A stretch of 64,000 nt of DNA, from the NCBI RefSeq assembly GCF_001570365.1, contig NZ_BBYK01000040.1, positions 163,681-227,680 of the forward strand. The letters are read 5' to 3'. Source of the DNA: Microtetraspora fusca (GTDB lineage Bacteria > Actinomycetota > Actinomycetes > Streptosporangiales > Streptosporangiaceae). Position 1 is the stretch's first letter. Every line of letters begins with the position of its first letter. Below are positions 17,519-26,350 of the stretch, piece after piece. The notes under the pieces are model-generated. The model had not been told where the DNA came from. It was given only the letters and a program-made list of their open reading frames with translations, and did no database searches. A program made the position numbers and the translations under genes.

Positions 17519-18382
17519 GTGAGTTCCACATTGATCCTCGATGGCGGCCTCGCCACCCACCTTGAGGCCCTGGGCTGCGACCTTTCCGACGACCTCTGGT
17601 CGGCCAAGCTGCTGATCGAAGATCCCGGCATGATCCGGCAGGTTCATCTCGACTACTACGCGGCCGGCGCGGACGTCGCGACGACGGCGAGCTACCAGGC
17701 CAGCATCCCCGGCTTCGTACGGCGCGGCCTGACCTCGCGCGAGGCGGCGGATCTCATCCGCCTGTCGGTCGAGCTGGCCGTACAGGCTCGGGACACTGCC
17801 GGGCATGGGCTCGTAGCCGCGAGCGTCGGGCCGTACGGCGCCTATCTTGCCGACGGCTCCGAGTACACCGGCGACTACGACCTCGACGAGGCGGAGCTGA
17901 CCGCATGGCACCGGGACCGCCTGGAGATCCTTGCGAACGCCGGAGCGGACCTGCTGGCGTGCGAGACCATCCCGTCGCTGGCGGAAGCGCGGGCATTGGC
18001 CACGCTGCTGGGTGAACTGCCGTCGGTGCGCGCCTGGGTCAGCTTCTCGTGCCGCGACGACGAGCACATCAGTGACGGCACCCCGCTGCGCGAGTGCGCC
18101 GCACTGTTCGCCGAGCTGCCCCAGGTCATCGCGGTCGGCGTGAACTGCACGGCCCCGCGCCACATCCCGGGCCTGATCGGCCGGCTCAAGGGCAAGCCCG
18201 TCGTGGTCTATCCCAACTCGGGCGAGACATGGGACGCGGCCGGCCGCCGCTGGCTCGGCCTCACCGATCCCGTGGAGTACGGCGAGGCCGCCGCCCGGTG
18301 GCACGCCCTGGGCGCGGCGTATGTCGGCGGCTGCTGCCGCACCACGCCCGAGCACATCCGCCAGATCCGCACCCGGATCTGA
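17519..18382 (+). CDS. mmuM: homocysteine S-methyltransferase
   Basis: The enzyme methylates homocysteine to methionine using S-methylmethionine (or SAM). The 287-aa length and the start LILDGGLATHLEALG match MmuM. The zinc-binding cysteines are C200 (GVNCTAP) and the C262-C263 pair (VGGCCRTTP). The GTG start at 17519 has no clear ribosome site; an upstream CATAGG could make the message nearly leaderless. No mmuP permease is adjacent. Confidence 0.92.
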   Translation: MSSTLILDGGLATHLEALGCDLSDDLWSAKLLIEDPGMIRQVHLDYYAAGADVATTASYQASIPGFVRRGLTSREAADLIRLSVELAVQARDTAGHGLVAASVGPYGAYLADGSEYTGDYDLDEAELTAWHRDRLEILANAGADLLACETIPSLAEARALATLLGELPSVRAWVSFSCRDDEHISDGTPLRECAALFAELPQVIAVGVNCTAPRHIPGLIGRLKGKPVVVYPNSGETWDAAGRRWLGLTDPVEYGEAAARWHALGAAYVGGCCRTTPEHIRQIRTRI

Positions 18383-18485
18383 GCCCAGGGACGGCCTCAC
18401 CAGGGCTCAGCAAGTGACCATCAGAAGTCGGGCACCCCGCGACGAGACCCTCGATCCGTGACCGCTCGTGCCGTGGAACGGGCGG

Positions 18486-19193
18486 TCAGGACTTCGACGC
18501 GGCCGCCCGGGCGGCGCGGACCATCTCGACCTTGGCGCTGGCGGCGTACTTGTCCACGTACTCCTGGCCGGACAGCTCCATCAACGCGTACATGATCTCG
18601 TCGGTGACGGCGCGGAGCACGAGGCGGTCGCCTTCCATCCCGTAGTAGCGGGAGAAGTCGAGCGGCTTGCCGTACCTGACACCGGGACGGATGCCGAACT
18701 TGGGGATGGGGTGCCCGGGCGGCATCATCTCGAACGTGTTGACCATCGCCCACGGGATGACCGGAGCGCGGGACTCCAGGGCGAGCCGGGCGACACCGGT
18801 CTTGCCCTTGTACAGCCGGCCGTCGGGAGAGCGCGTCCCCTCCGGGTAGATGCCGAGGACCTGGTTGTCCTTGAGGATGCGCAGACCGGTACGGAGCGCC
18901 GCCTCGCTGGCCTTGCCCCCGGAGCGGTCGATCGGCACGGTTCCGACACCCGAGAAGAACGCGCGGCTGACCATGCCCTTGATGCCGCGACCGGTGAAGT
19001 ACTCGGCTTTACCGAGGGAGATGACCTTGCGCGGCAGGAACCCCGCTCCGAAGAAGTGGTCGGCGAACGACAGGTGGTTGCCCGCCAGGATGACCGGACC
19101 TTCGGCCGGCACGTTCTCCATCCCCTGTGCCCAGGGCCGGAAAATGAGCCGGAGCAATGGCCAGATGGTGTACTTCACCACCCAATACAACAC
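18486..19193 (-). CDS. plsC: 1-acyl-sn-glycerol-3-phosphate acyltransferase (PlsC-type)
   Basis: Membrane-bound acyltransferase of phospholipid synthesis. The catalytic HX4D box is H40-D45 (GNHLSFAD) and the substrate box EGTRSPDG follows. The N-terminus (LYWVVKYTIWPLLRLIFRPW) is a membrane-associated amphipathic helix. The 235-aa length is normal. The GTG start at 19193 has AAGGAG 9 nt upstream. Several PlsC-like paralogues are usual in actinomycetes, so the exact acyl acceptor is not certain. Confidence 0.88.
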   Translation of the reverse strand: MLYWVVKYTIWPLLRLIFRPWAQGMENVPAEGPVILAGNHLSFADHFFGAGFLPRKVISLGKAEYFTGRGIKGMVSRAFFSGVGTVPIDRSGGKASEAALRTGLRILKDNQVLGIYPEGTRSPDGRLYKGKTGVARLALESRAPVIPWAMVNTFEMMPPGHPIPKFGIRPGVRYGKPLDFSRYYGMEGDRLVLRAVTDEIMYALMELSGQEYVDKYAASAKVEMVRAARAAASKS

Positions 19194-19317
19194 CGTGGGC
19201 GCTCCTTCGATCGGATGTGCAAGTCATCTTCCCATGTCTTAAGGTGCTCGCACTAACCATGGCCAACGTGCGACTATCGGGCGAATCTGGAGGAGCACCC
19301 GACACGGAGGTTCTCTC

Positions 19318-20082
19318 ATGCCGCTGCTTCCCGGCGCCGAGCCGTACCAGCATGACGGGGGCGAGATCGGCGTCCTGCTGTGCCACGGGTTCACCGGATC
19401 CCCTCAGGCGCTGCGTCCGTGGGGCGAGTATCTCGCGGAGGCCGGGCTGACGGTCTCCCTTCCCCGGCTGCCCGGCCACGGCACGACCTGGCAGGAAATG
19501 AACCGGACCCGCTGGGAGGACTGGTACGCCGAGCTGGACAAGTCGTTCGCCGATTTGCGCGGCGCGTGCGCCGAGGTGTTCGTGATGGGCCTGTCGATGG
19601 GCGGGTGCATGGCGCTCCGGCTCGCGGAGGTGCACGGCGAGTCCGTACGCGGGGTGGTCGTGGTCAATCCGTCCGTGGTGCGCGACGTGCCGATGCTGCG
19701 GCTGGCTCCGGTGCTGAAGTGGTTCCTGCGGTCGGCTCCCGGCGTGGCGGGCGACATCAAGAAGGAGGGCGCGGTGGAGCTCGGCTACGCGCGGACGCCG
19801 GTCCGGGCCGCCGCCACACTGCCGCAGTTCTGGAAGCTCGTCCAGCGCGACCTGGACCGGATCACCCAGCCGGTGCTGGTGTACCGGAGCCCTCAGGACC
19901 ATGTGGTGAAACCGGCGAGCGTGGAGTTCCTTCGGGAACGAATGGGGAACAATCTGGAAATCAGAGAACTACCGGACAGCTACCATGTCGCCACGTTGGA
20001 CAACGATGCTCCCACGATCTTCGCGGGGAGCCTCGACTTCATCCGCACGCATGCCTCGGTACCCTTGACGAAGGACTCCTGA
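19318..20082 (+). CDS. alpha/beta hydrolase, carboxylesterase or monoglyceride lipase type
   Basis: The 254-aa cytoplasmic hydrolase has the oxyanion motif LLCHGFTGSP (21-30) and nucleophile elbow GLSMGG with S93. The acid and histidine are probably in SPQDHVV and DSYHVATLDND. It resembles the small Est30-like carboxylesterases and bacterial monoacylglycerol lipases. GGAGG precedes the ATG. The next gene begins 12 bp on, so they form an operon. Divergent from plsC, which may reflect shared lipid metabolism. Confidence 0.85.
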   Translation: MPLLPGAEPYQHDGGEIGVLLCHGFTGSPQALRPWGEYLAEAGLTVSLPRLPGHGTTWQEMNRTRWEDWYAELDKSFADLRGACAEVFVMGLSMGGCMALRLAEVHGESVRGVVVVNPSVVRDVPMLRLAPVLKWFLRSAPGVAGDIKKEGAVELGYARTPVRAAATLPQFWKLVQRDLDRITQPVLVYRSPQDHVVKPASVEFLRERMGNNLEIRELPDSYHVATLDNDAPTIFAGSLDFIRTHASVPLTKDS

Positions 20083-20094
20083 CCCGGGATCGAA

Positions 20095-20532
20095 GTGACG
20101 CCGCAGAGTGACGAGGACGAGGTCTGGCGTCAGATCGTCGCCTCCTTCAATGAGAAGGCCGAGGACACCTCGGCCGGTCAACCATGGCCTGACCGGGAGA
20201 ACGTCCCGGACGAGCCCCCCGCGGAGGAGAAAGAGGAGGACACCGAGCCCGTCCAGGCGGCCGTCCAGGAGCCGGGCGACGACGAGGACCACTACATCCC
20301 TCCGGCTCCTCCCCCGCTGCCCAAGGCGGACGGCGTCACCAAGCTGGCGTGGGCGGCCCTCTTCGGCGGCCCCGCGTACCTGCTGCTCGCTGCCCTGCTG
20401 AGCTGGCCGATGGACGGCTGGATCGTCTTCACCGCCGTGGCGGCGTTCATCGGCGGGTTCGTGGCCCTCGTCGTGCGGATGGGCGACGGACCGCCCGCCG
20501 ACTCCGGCTGGGACGACGGCGCCGTCATCTGA
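20095..20532 (+). CDS. small membrane protein, function unknown
   Basis: The 145-aa protein has an acidic, Pro/Glu-rich N-terminal half (about 1-75) and two membrane helices (AWAALFGGPAYLLLAALLSW and GWIVFTAVAAFIGGFVALVV), ending in an acidic tail. It starts with GTG 12 bp after the esterase stop and ends 2 bp from the convergent gene. I recognise no family; it looks like a conserved actinobacterial hypothetical protein. Confidence 0.7.
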   Translation: MTPQSDEDEVWRQIVASFNEKAEDTSAGQPWPDRENVPDEPPAEEKEEDTEPVQAAVQEPGDDEDHYIPPAPPPLPKADGVTKLAWAALFGGPAYLLLAALLSWPMDGWIVFTAVAAFIGGFVALVVRMGDGPPADSGWDDGAVI

Positions 20533-20534
20533 CC

Positions 20535-21674
20535 CTATTTGGCCGAGGTGCCGAACGTCTCGATCACGTCGTGGTAGCGGTCGTTCGCGTCGAGCGTGTG
20601 CCCGACCGCCATGGTGGTCGCGCCGACCCTGGTCACCGCCTGCAGGCGGACCGTACGGTCGGGCACCGAGTCGCCGTGCACGACCTTCCACTTCGAGCCG
20701 GTGTAGGTGAGCAGGAAGGCCGTCCCGGGCCGCGCGGGATCGTAGCCCGACACCCAGAACGCGCCGTCACCGTCGCCGGTCACGCCGTACAGCTCGGCCT
20801 GGGCGACGGGCAGCTTCTCCCTGGTCCAGCTCTCGCCGTCCCAGGACAGCACGAGTGGCCTGATCTTTCCGGAGCGCTGGTAGACCCCGCCGACCGCGAC
20901 CGCGCGCTTTCGGCTCTGGACGTAGATGTCGCGCAGGAAGCCGCCCTTCACCGCCGGGACGCGGGACACCTTCCAGCCGGTCGTGGTGAGCCGGAGGATC
21001 ACCGGCCGGGAGCCTGAGTCGCCGACCGCCCAGCCCTCCGACTTGCCGGTGAGGCCGACGCCGTACAGGGCGCCGATCGGCCCCTGCACGGTCGCCCAGC
21101 CGGTCCAGGAGGGAGCGGCCGCGTCGGCGACGAACGTCCGGCCGTCCCGGCTGCCGACCAGCACCACTCTGCCGGTCGTCGCGGCCACCGCGCCGATCCA
21201 GTCGCCGCCGCGCAGTTGCGGCACGGCGAGCCGGTCGAACCCGTCGCGGTTTCCCCTGGCGACGTACGGCAGGCCGTCGTGGCCGTCCCCGACCGCCCAC
21301 ACATCGTTCTTGGAGGCGGCGGCGACGGAGCGCAGGTGCCCGGCGCCCGTGGTGTCGTTGCGGACGTCCACCTCCGTCCAGGAGCTGCCGTTCCAGTGCG
21401 TGATGACGCCCTGGTTCTGCCAGAAGTCCCAGACGTCCTGCTGGCCGACCGCCCAGACGTCCTTCTCGGAGAGTCCGGCGACGTCGGAGAGGGAGCCGTC
21501 CGCCTGGAGCTTGGCGGAGGACGTCCGGCTGCGCGCGGCCTGCTTGCCCGACTCCGGGCTTCCGGGTTCGGCGTAGGCGGGCGCCACCGAGGTGGCGCAC
21601 AAAAGGGAACCGGCCACGAGACCGGCGAGGAGCACACCAAGCGGTGCCGCGCGCCGTCTGTGGCGGCGGGTCAT
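20535..21674 (-). CDS. secreted propeller-like repeat protein
   Basis: A Sec signal peptide (MTRRHRRRAAPLGVLLAGLVAGSLLC..., cleavage near AYA-EPG) is followed by repeats of about 45-50 residues marked by (D)VWAVG: KDVWAVGQQD, NDVWAVGDGH, EGWAVGDSG, RAVAVGGVY. This is the look of a beta-propeller exported protein; there is no catalytic motif. The ATG at 21674 is taken as start because the sequence after it is a typical n-region; a TTG two codons earlier is possible. The gene is convergent with the small membrane protein. Confidence 0.75.
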   Translation of the reverse strand: MTRRHRRRAAPLGVLLAGLVAGSLLCATSVAPAYAEPGSPESGKQAARSRTSSAKLQADGSLSDVAGLSEKDVWAVGQQDVWDFWQNQGVITHWNGSSWTEVDVRNDTTGAGHLRSVAAASKNDVWAVGDGHDGLPYVARGNRDGFDRLAVPQLRGGDWIGAVAATTGRVVLVGSRDGRTFVADAAAPSWTGWATVQGPIGALYGVGLTGKSEGWAVGDSGSRPVILRLTTTGWKVSRVPAVKGGFLRDIYVQSRKRAVAVGGVYQRSGKIRPLVLSWDGESWTREKLPVAQAELYGVTGDGDGAFWVSGYDPARPGTAFLLTYTGSKWKVVHGDSVPDRTVRLQAVTRVGATTMAVGHTLDANDRYHDVIETFGTSAK

Positions 21675-21744
21675 GAACAAATCGTACGGTGACGGGAGTG
21701 ACCTGTGTGCGCGAGGTCACCATTCCGGTCCTGAATGTGATGTA

Positions 21745-22488
21745 TTAGACCGATTTCTCGGCAGATTCGGTCGCCGCGCCGCCGAGTGTGTCTCCGTACA
21801 GATCCGCGACCACGGGGCGGTGGTCGCTGGCGATCACAAGGTCGGCGGGGTCGGCGTCCGCGGCTCCGCAGCACGCCACGGCGAGGCCGGGGGCGGCGAA
21901 GATCCCGTCGATCCGCTTCGCCGGCCGCCTGGCGGTGAAGGTCCCGCCCTCCCCCTTCGGCGACTCCCCGTAGCAGTCCGCGAAGCGCCGGGCGAGGTAG
22001 CGCCAGGTGGGCCCGCCGGGCTCCTCGTTGACGTCCCCGCACAGGACGGCGCGCGCCCCGAAGATCCGGGCGAGGCGCTCCACGATCGGCACGATCTCGG
22101 CGGCGTGCCGGAGCCGCGCCCCGGGGTGCAGATCGAGGTGGAAGCAGCACACCGCGAGCCGCAGGCCGCCCTTCTCGACGACCGCGAAGACGACGACGCG
22201 CGGCTCCAGCGCGGGGAACCAGCGCAGCCGGTGCTCCGCGGCGTACAGCACCCGCACGGCGGGGCCGGTGAGCACCGCCGTACCGGCCAGGCGCGATCCG
22301 GAGACGCGGCCGCCCGCCGCGATCGTCAGGCCGGTCTCCCGGGCGAGGCGGCGCCGCCTGCCGGGGAGTCGCGGGGCCTCCTGGACGCACAGCACGTCGG
22401 GCCGCATGGCGTTGACGACCCGCACGAGCGCCCGGCGGTCGTCACGCCCCGCCCGCACGTTGTAGGTGGCGATCCTGATGCCTGACAG
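21745..22488 (-). CDS. endonuclease/exonuclease/phosphatase family protein, probable CTG start
   Basis: Family motifs in order are RIATYNVRAG (metal-binding Asn), VLCVQEAP (Glu), CCFHLDLHPG, LCGDVNEEPGG (Asp/Asn) and IASDHRPV (Asp/His). The first canonical start codon in the frame, GTG 22458, would remove RIATYN, which is essential to the fold. The frame is open back to a TGA and contains no ATG, GTG or TTG there. CTG at 22488 has GGGAG 6 nt upstream, giving 247 aa; I take it as the start. The ATC at 22479, just before RIATYN, is an alternative. No signal peptide; substrate unknown. Confidence 0.72.
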   Translation of the reverse strand: MSGIRIATYNVRAGRDDRRALVRVVNAMRPDVLCVQEAPRLPGRRRRLARETGLTIAAGGRVSGSRLAGTAVLTGPAVRVLYAAEHRLRWFPALEPRVVVFAVVEKGGLRLAVCCFHLDLHPGARLRHAAEIVPIVERLARIFGARAVLCGDVNEEPGGPTWRYLARRFADCYGESPKGEGGTFTARRPAKRIDGIFAAPGLAVACCGAADADPADLVIASDHRPVVADLYGDTLGGAATESAEKSV

Positions 22489-22548
22489 CGGTCGCTCCCG
22501 ACTCCCGTCCGTACGTCGCGTGCCCGGTGCGGTTTCGCACCGGCGGTG

Positions 22549-23490
22549 TCAGCGGACCCGGGCGAGGTCGGCGGCGCCCACCATGCCGGCGGCCGGTCCC
22601 AGCTCGGCGGCGCGGATGCCGGCGAGCGGGCGGTGCCCGCGCCCGGTGAGGCGGGCGGCGTAGTCGGCGCGGACCTGGTCGAGGAACAGGTCCGCCGCGC
22701 CGGAGACGCCGCCGCCGATGATGAAGCAGCCGGGGTCGAGGACCGCGGCCAGGTCGGCCAGGCCCTGGGCCAGCCAGCCGGCGAGGAACTCGAACGCGGC
22801 GAGCGCGGCGGCGTCCCCGTCCCTGGCGGCGTCGGTGACGTGCTGTCCGACGATGGCGTCCGGGGAGCCGGCCAGCTCAAGCAGGCGGACCGCGGAGGAC
22901 GGGTCGGCGGCGGCGTTGACCCGCGCCCGCCGCACGAGCGCGTTCCCGCTGGCGTACTGCTCCCAGCAGCCGTGGTTGCCGCATCCGCAGGGCAGGCCCT
23001 CCGGCACCACCTGCATGTGGCCGAGCTCGCCCCCCATGCCCCAGCGGCCCCGGTAGAGCTCGCCGCCGAGGACGACGCCGCCGCCGATGCCGGTGCCGAG
23101 GGCGACGCACACGACGTGGCTCTCGCCCCGGCCCGCGCCGAAGCGATACTCGCCCCAGGCGGTGGCGTTCGCGTCGTTCTCCACCACGACGGGAAGGCCG
23201 ACCAGCTCGGCGACCTTCTTGCGCAGCGGCTCCTCCCGCCAGGCCAGGTTGGGGGCGAACCGGACGACCGACCGGGTCTCGTCCACGAACCCGGCGGCTC
23301 CCAGCCCGACGGCCTCCACGGCGTGGCGCCGGGCCAGCTCGGCCACCGCGTCCGCGATGGCGTCGGCCACCAGCTCGGGACTGTCGGCCGGCGTCGGCCG
23401 CAGGGCGCGGTCGAGGACCTGCCCGTCCTCCGTGACGACACCCGAAGCGATCTTCGTGCCGCCGATGTCCACGCCGATGGTCAAGGCCAT
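22549..23490 (-). CDS. glk: ROK-family glucokinase
   Basis: Phosphorylates glucose with ATP. The 313-aa protein has the phosphate-binding DIGGTKIASG near its start, the catalytic ENDANATAWGE, and the ROK zinc signature CGCGNHGCWEQYAS. ROK glucokinases next to the DUF5304/ArsA genes are a recurring actinobacterial arrangement; in streptomycetes such an enzyme mediates carbon catabolite repression. Gap to the upstream gene is 16 bp, so it is the fourth gene of that operon. Confidence 0.92.
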   Translation of the reverse strand: MALTIGVDIGGTKIASGVVTEDGQVLDRALRPTPADSPELVADAIADAVAELARRHAVEAVGLGAAGFVDETRSVVRFAPNLAWREEPLRKKVAELVGLPVVVENDANATAWGEYRFGAGRGESHVVCVALGTGIGGGVVLGGELYRGRWGMGGELGHMQVVPEGLPCGCGNHGCWEQYASGNALVRRARVNAAADPSSAVRLLELAGSPDAIVGQHVTDAARDGDAAALAAFEFLAGWLAQGLADLAAVLDPGCFIIGGGVSGAADLFLDQVRADYAARLTGRGHRPLAGIRAAELGPAAGMVGAADLARVR

Positions 23491-23506
23491 GTGCTCGAAA
23501 CCTCTG

Positions 23507-23977
23507 TCAGCCCAGGTCGATGTGTTCTACGTGCGGCTCTTCCGGCCGCTTGGGCGGGGTCGCCCGCTGTTGCAGGGCGTCCACCGCCTGGCGCAGCGCG
23601 GCGACCAGCTCGCCGCCCGCCGCGATCAGGTGATCGGTGACGTCGCCGCCGGACTCCTTGCCCGCGGCGATCACCCGGCAGACCGGGCAGGCCCGGCAGA
23701 TGTACTCGTCGTGGTCGTGGGCGGCGACCGCCTCTCCCCACACGTCGTCGGTACGGCCACCGCCGAACGCCCCGCCGAGGCCACCGCCCAGCGCGCCGCC
23801 GAGCCCGCTCACGCCGCCCTTCACGAAGCCCTTGCCCAGCTCGCGGCCGACCCGCCGCTGCAGGGCGTCGAAGAGCTTCATCGCCTCATCCGCGATCGAC
23901 CCGAGCGGGTCCTGACGCGGGGAGCCGTTGGTGTCCTGGGTTCCGTTGGACCCGTTGTTCGTGTTGCTTTCCGTCAT
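23507..23977 (-). CDS. DUF5304-type small protein with CxxC-PxC motif
   Basis: The 156-aa protein has a polar N-terminus, an amphipathic helix (IADEAMKLFDALQRRVGREL), a Gly-rich stretch (GGVSGLGGALGGGLGGAFGGG), and the conserved YICRACPVCRVI followed by a long helix. The three closely spaced cysteines suggest a metal or redox site. Its start overlaps the stop of ArsA by 4 nt (ATGA), indicating coupled translation and a shared role. Function is unknown. Confidence 0.75.
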   Translation of the reverse strand: MTESNTNNGSNGTQDTNGSPRQDPLGSIADEAMKLFDALQRRVGRELGKGFVKGGVSGLGGALGGGLGGAFGGGRTDDVWGEAVAAHDHDEYICRACPVCRVIAAGKESGGDVTDHLIAAGGELVAALRQAVDALQQRATPPKRPEEPHVEHIDLG

Positions 23978-25134
23978 TTCGCCCCTCCTGTCTCGAACCG
24001 TACCCGGAGGTGCCCGTCGCGGAGCACCGCACCGGCGATCCCCCTCCGGGCCAGGGCCGCGGGCAGGGCGATCACCCGCCGGTAGGAGCCCGCCGTGACG
24101 ATCAGGTCCTCTCCCTTGCGGGCCAGATCCACGGCCTCCTTGTCGGCCAGAGGGAGGGCGAGGACCAGCTCGTCGGCGTCGACGCGCATCGGCGGCTCCG
24201 CGCTCGGAGGGGCGAACGGGTCGGCCGTGCCGTACAGCGCGGCGGCGACCTCCGCCAGGGCGCGCGGGCCCACCGGCTCGGCCGGGAGATAAGGGACGGT
24301 GTGGACCGGCAGGGGCGCGAACGACTCGTGGATCTCCGCGAGGTGCCTGGCCTGCGCCTCCACCCAGCCGCGCCGCCAGTCGTCGGCGTCGTCGGCCGGG
24401 AAGACGCGGTTGGCGACGACCCCGTCCACGCGGTAGCCGTACAGGCTGAGCGAGGTCAGGGTGCGCCGGGCCTCGGCGACGACCACGGCCTCGGGGGTGA
24501 GCACGAGGCGGACCGAGGCGTTGTCGCCGGTCAGCAGCTCGCGGACCTCCATCAGGCCGCGGTGCAGCCGCTCTCCCGCGGAGATGACGGCGCCCTCGGG
24601 GGCGCTCACCTTGGCGACGTGCCTGACCACCGGCGAGACCGCGCGCAGCACCCGCCGCAGGCCCGGCAGCAGCCGGTTGACGTGCCAGTCGAGGGCCTCG
24701 GGGAGGGCGAGCAGCCGCAGCGTCTCGGCGGTGGGCGCGCAGTCGACCACGACGACGTCCCAGCGGCCGGTGCGGGCCTGCTCGCGCAGTTCGAGCAGCG
24801 CGATGATCTCCTCGGCGCCAGGCAGGACCGTGATCTCCTCAGAGGTGATCTCGTCCAGGCCCAGCTCCTGGAGCACGTTCCTGGCGTACGCCCGCAGCTC
24901 GCCCCAGTGGCGTTCGAGCGCCTTCTGCGTGTCGACCTGCTGGAGGTAGAGCCCCGGCGCCGCCTGGACCGGCTCGCCGGAGCCGGGCACGGCGAGCGCG
25001 TCGGCGAGGGAGTGGGCGGTGTCCGTGGAGACGACCAGCGTCTTCAGTCCGCGCTCCGCGGCGAGGGTCGCGGTCGCCGCCGCCGCGGTGGTCTTGCCGA
25101 CGCCGCCCTTCCCCGTGAAGAGGAGGACCCTCAT
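23974..25134 (-). CDS. ArsA-family ATPase
   Basis: The 386-aa protein starts with the deviant Walker A of the ArsA/Get3 family (FTGKGGVGKTTAAAA, residues 6-20), followed by VSTDTAHSLAD (switch) and VVVDCAPTAETLRLL. There is no Cys-rich arsenite site and no arsB/arsR nearby, so arsenic resistance is unlikely. The gene is the actinobacterial homologue in the conserved order SRPBCC-ArsA-DUF5304 (compare M. tuberculosis Rv2185c-Rv2183c), where the role is unknown. The start ATG overlaps the SRPBCC stop (ATGA), which fixes the start. Confidence 0.88.
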   Translation of the reverse strand: MRVLLFTGKGGVGKTTAAAATATLAAERGLKTLVVSTDTAHSLADALAVPGSGEPVQAAPGLYLQQVDTQKALERHWGELRAYARNVLQELGLDEITSEEITVLPGAEEIIALLELREQARTGRWDVVVVDCAPTAETLRLLALPEALDWHVNRLLPGLRRVLRAVSPVVRHVAKVSAPEGAVISAGERLHRGLMEVRELLTGDNASVRLVLTPEAVVVAEARRTLTSLSLYGYRVDGVVANRVFPADDADDWRRGWVEAQARHLAEIHESFAPLPVHTVPYLPAEPVGPRALAEVAAALYGTADPFAPPSAEPPMRVDADELVLALPLADKEAVDLARKGEDLIVTAGSYRRVIALPAALARRGIAGAVLRDGHLRVRFETGGAK

Positions 25135-25568
25135 CGGCCTTCGACGCGCTTCTTGAGCCCCTTGAGGGCCGTGTCGACGATGACCTTCTCGGCCTTGCGC
25201 TTGATCATTCCGATCATCGGCACCTTGAGGTCCACGGCCAGCTCGTACGTCACCTCGGTGCCGCCGGAGGTCTCGGTGAGGCGGTAGCTGCCGTCCAGGC
25301 CGGAGACCATCTTGCCTGGCTCGACGATGTGCCAGATCACGGCGTCGTCGTCCGTCCACTCGTAGCCGAGGACGTATTCGTCGCTGATCACTCCGGCGTC
25401 GAGGACGAACCGGACGCGTGCCGCCCGGCCCTGCTCGCCGGTCTCCAGGACGCTCGCGGACCTCACCTGGCCGGCCCACTCGGGATAGGCGGGAAAGTCG
25501 GCGATCACAGTCATGACGGACGACGGGTCGGCGTCGATCGTGATGCTCGACGTGGTTCGATCAGCCAT
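25131..25568 (-). CDS. SRPBCC (polyketide cyclase/START-like) protein
   Basis: The 145-aa single-domain protein has the typical helix-grip pattern: TSSITIDADPSSVMTVIADFPAYPEWAGQVRSASVLE, then VRFVLDAGVISDEYVLGYEW and a long C-terminal helix. It probably binds a lipid or other hydrophobic ligand. Coupled by a 4-nt overlap to ArsA, it suggests lipid handling driven or sensed by the ATPase; this is inference. The ATG has no clear ribosome site; TACGGT shortly upstream may act as a -10 box for a leaderless message. Confidence 0.85.
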   Translation of the reverse strand: MADRTTSSITIDADPSSVMTVIADFPAYPEWAGQVRSASVLETGEQGRAARVRFVLDAGVISDEYVLGYEWTDDDAVIWHIVEPGKMVSGLDGSYRLTETSGGTEVTYELAVDLKVPMIGMIKRKAEKVIVDTALKGLKKRVEGR

Positions 25569-25582
25569 GGGCTAACCGTACT

Positions 25583-26350
25583 TCACCATTCCAGGGCGAA
25601 AGGCGTGCCGCGCCCGCGGAAATGACCGACGTTGACGCACTCGGTGCGCCCCACCCGGGTCCTGCTCACCAGGGGCTGGTGGACGTGCCCGAACAGCGCG
25701 TATCTGGGCTGCGTCCTCCTGATCGCCTCCAGGGTGGCCTCGCTGCCGCGTTCCAGCCGGCGGGCGACGACGTCGTAGAGCAGCTCGGGGATCGCGGGCG
25801 GGATGTGGCAGCACAGCACGTCCACCTCGCCCAGCGCCTCGACCTTGCGCGCGTACTCCTCGTCGTCGATCTCGTACGGCGTGCGGTAAGGGGTGCGCAG
25901 CCCGCCGCCCACGAAGCCGAACCTGAGCCCGCCGATCTCGGCGGTGGCGCCGTCGAGGACGACGTGGCCCGGGCGGACGAACTCCCGCCACAGCCGTGGG
26001 ACGTCCACGTTCCCGTACGTCATGTAGGCGGGCGTCGGCATCGCCTCGAAGATCTCGGCGTACTGGCGGCGGACCGCGGCCTCGATGTGGTCGCGGGGGT
26101 CGCCGCCGAGCGCGGCCCACAGCGCGGCCGACATGGCCCGCGCCTCGTCGAACCGGCCGGCGGTGCGCAGCCCGATGAACTCGGAGGCCTTCTCCCGTCC
26201 GAACAGGTCGGCGAAGATCCCGCGCGAGTGGTCGGCGTAGTCGACGAAGAGGATGAGGTCGCCCAGACACACGAGGGCGTCGGCGCCGTCGCCCGCCCGT
26301 GCCAGGGCGTCGGCCCGGCCGTGGACGTCGCTGACGACATGCACCCTCAT
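25583..26350 (-). CDS. metallophosphoesterase
   Basis: Calcineurin-like phosphoesterase of 255 aa. Metal motifs are DVHGR (8-12), GDLI (Asp), YGNVD, CCHIPP and GHVHQP. The domain arrangement suggests a small nucleotide or phosphoester hydrolase; substrate unknown. ATG 26350 puts VHVVSDVHG at the N-terminus; ATG 26359, three codons earlier, is equally possible. It ends 14 bp before the SRPBCC gene. The same frame stays open far upstream, across the fadD gene, but only as its antisense. Confidence 0.85.
   Translation of the reverse strand: MRVHVVSDVHGRADALARAGDGADALVCLGDLILFVDYADHSRGIFADLFGREKASEFIGLRTAGRFDEARAMSAALWAALGGDPRDHIEAAVRRQYAEIFEAMPTPAYMTYGNVDVPRLWREFVRPGHVVLDGATAEIGGLRFGFVGGGLRTPYRTPYEIDDEEYARKVEALGEVDVLCCHIPPAIPELLYDVVARRLERGSEATLEAIRRTQPRYALFGHVHQPLVSRTRVGRTECVNVGHFRGRGTPFALEW

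Noticed and set aside
18379..18410. An 8-bp inverted repeat (CTGAGCCC / GGGCTCAG) between mmuM and plsC
   Set aside because: Short arms with a 16-nt loop and no T-tract; too weak to call a terminator.
23974..25134. Arsenite-pump ATPase of an ars operon
   Set aside because: No arsR, arsB/ACR3 or arsD nearby and no Cys-rich metalloid site; the gene sits in a conserved non-ars set.
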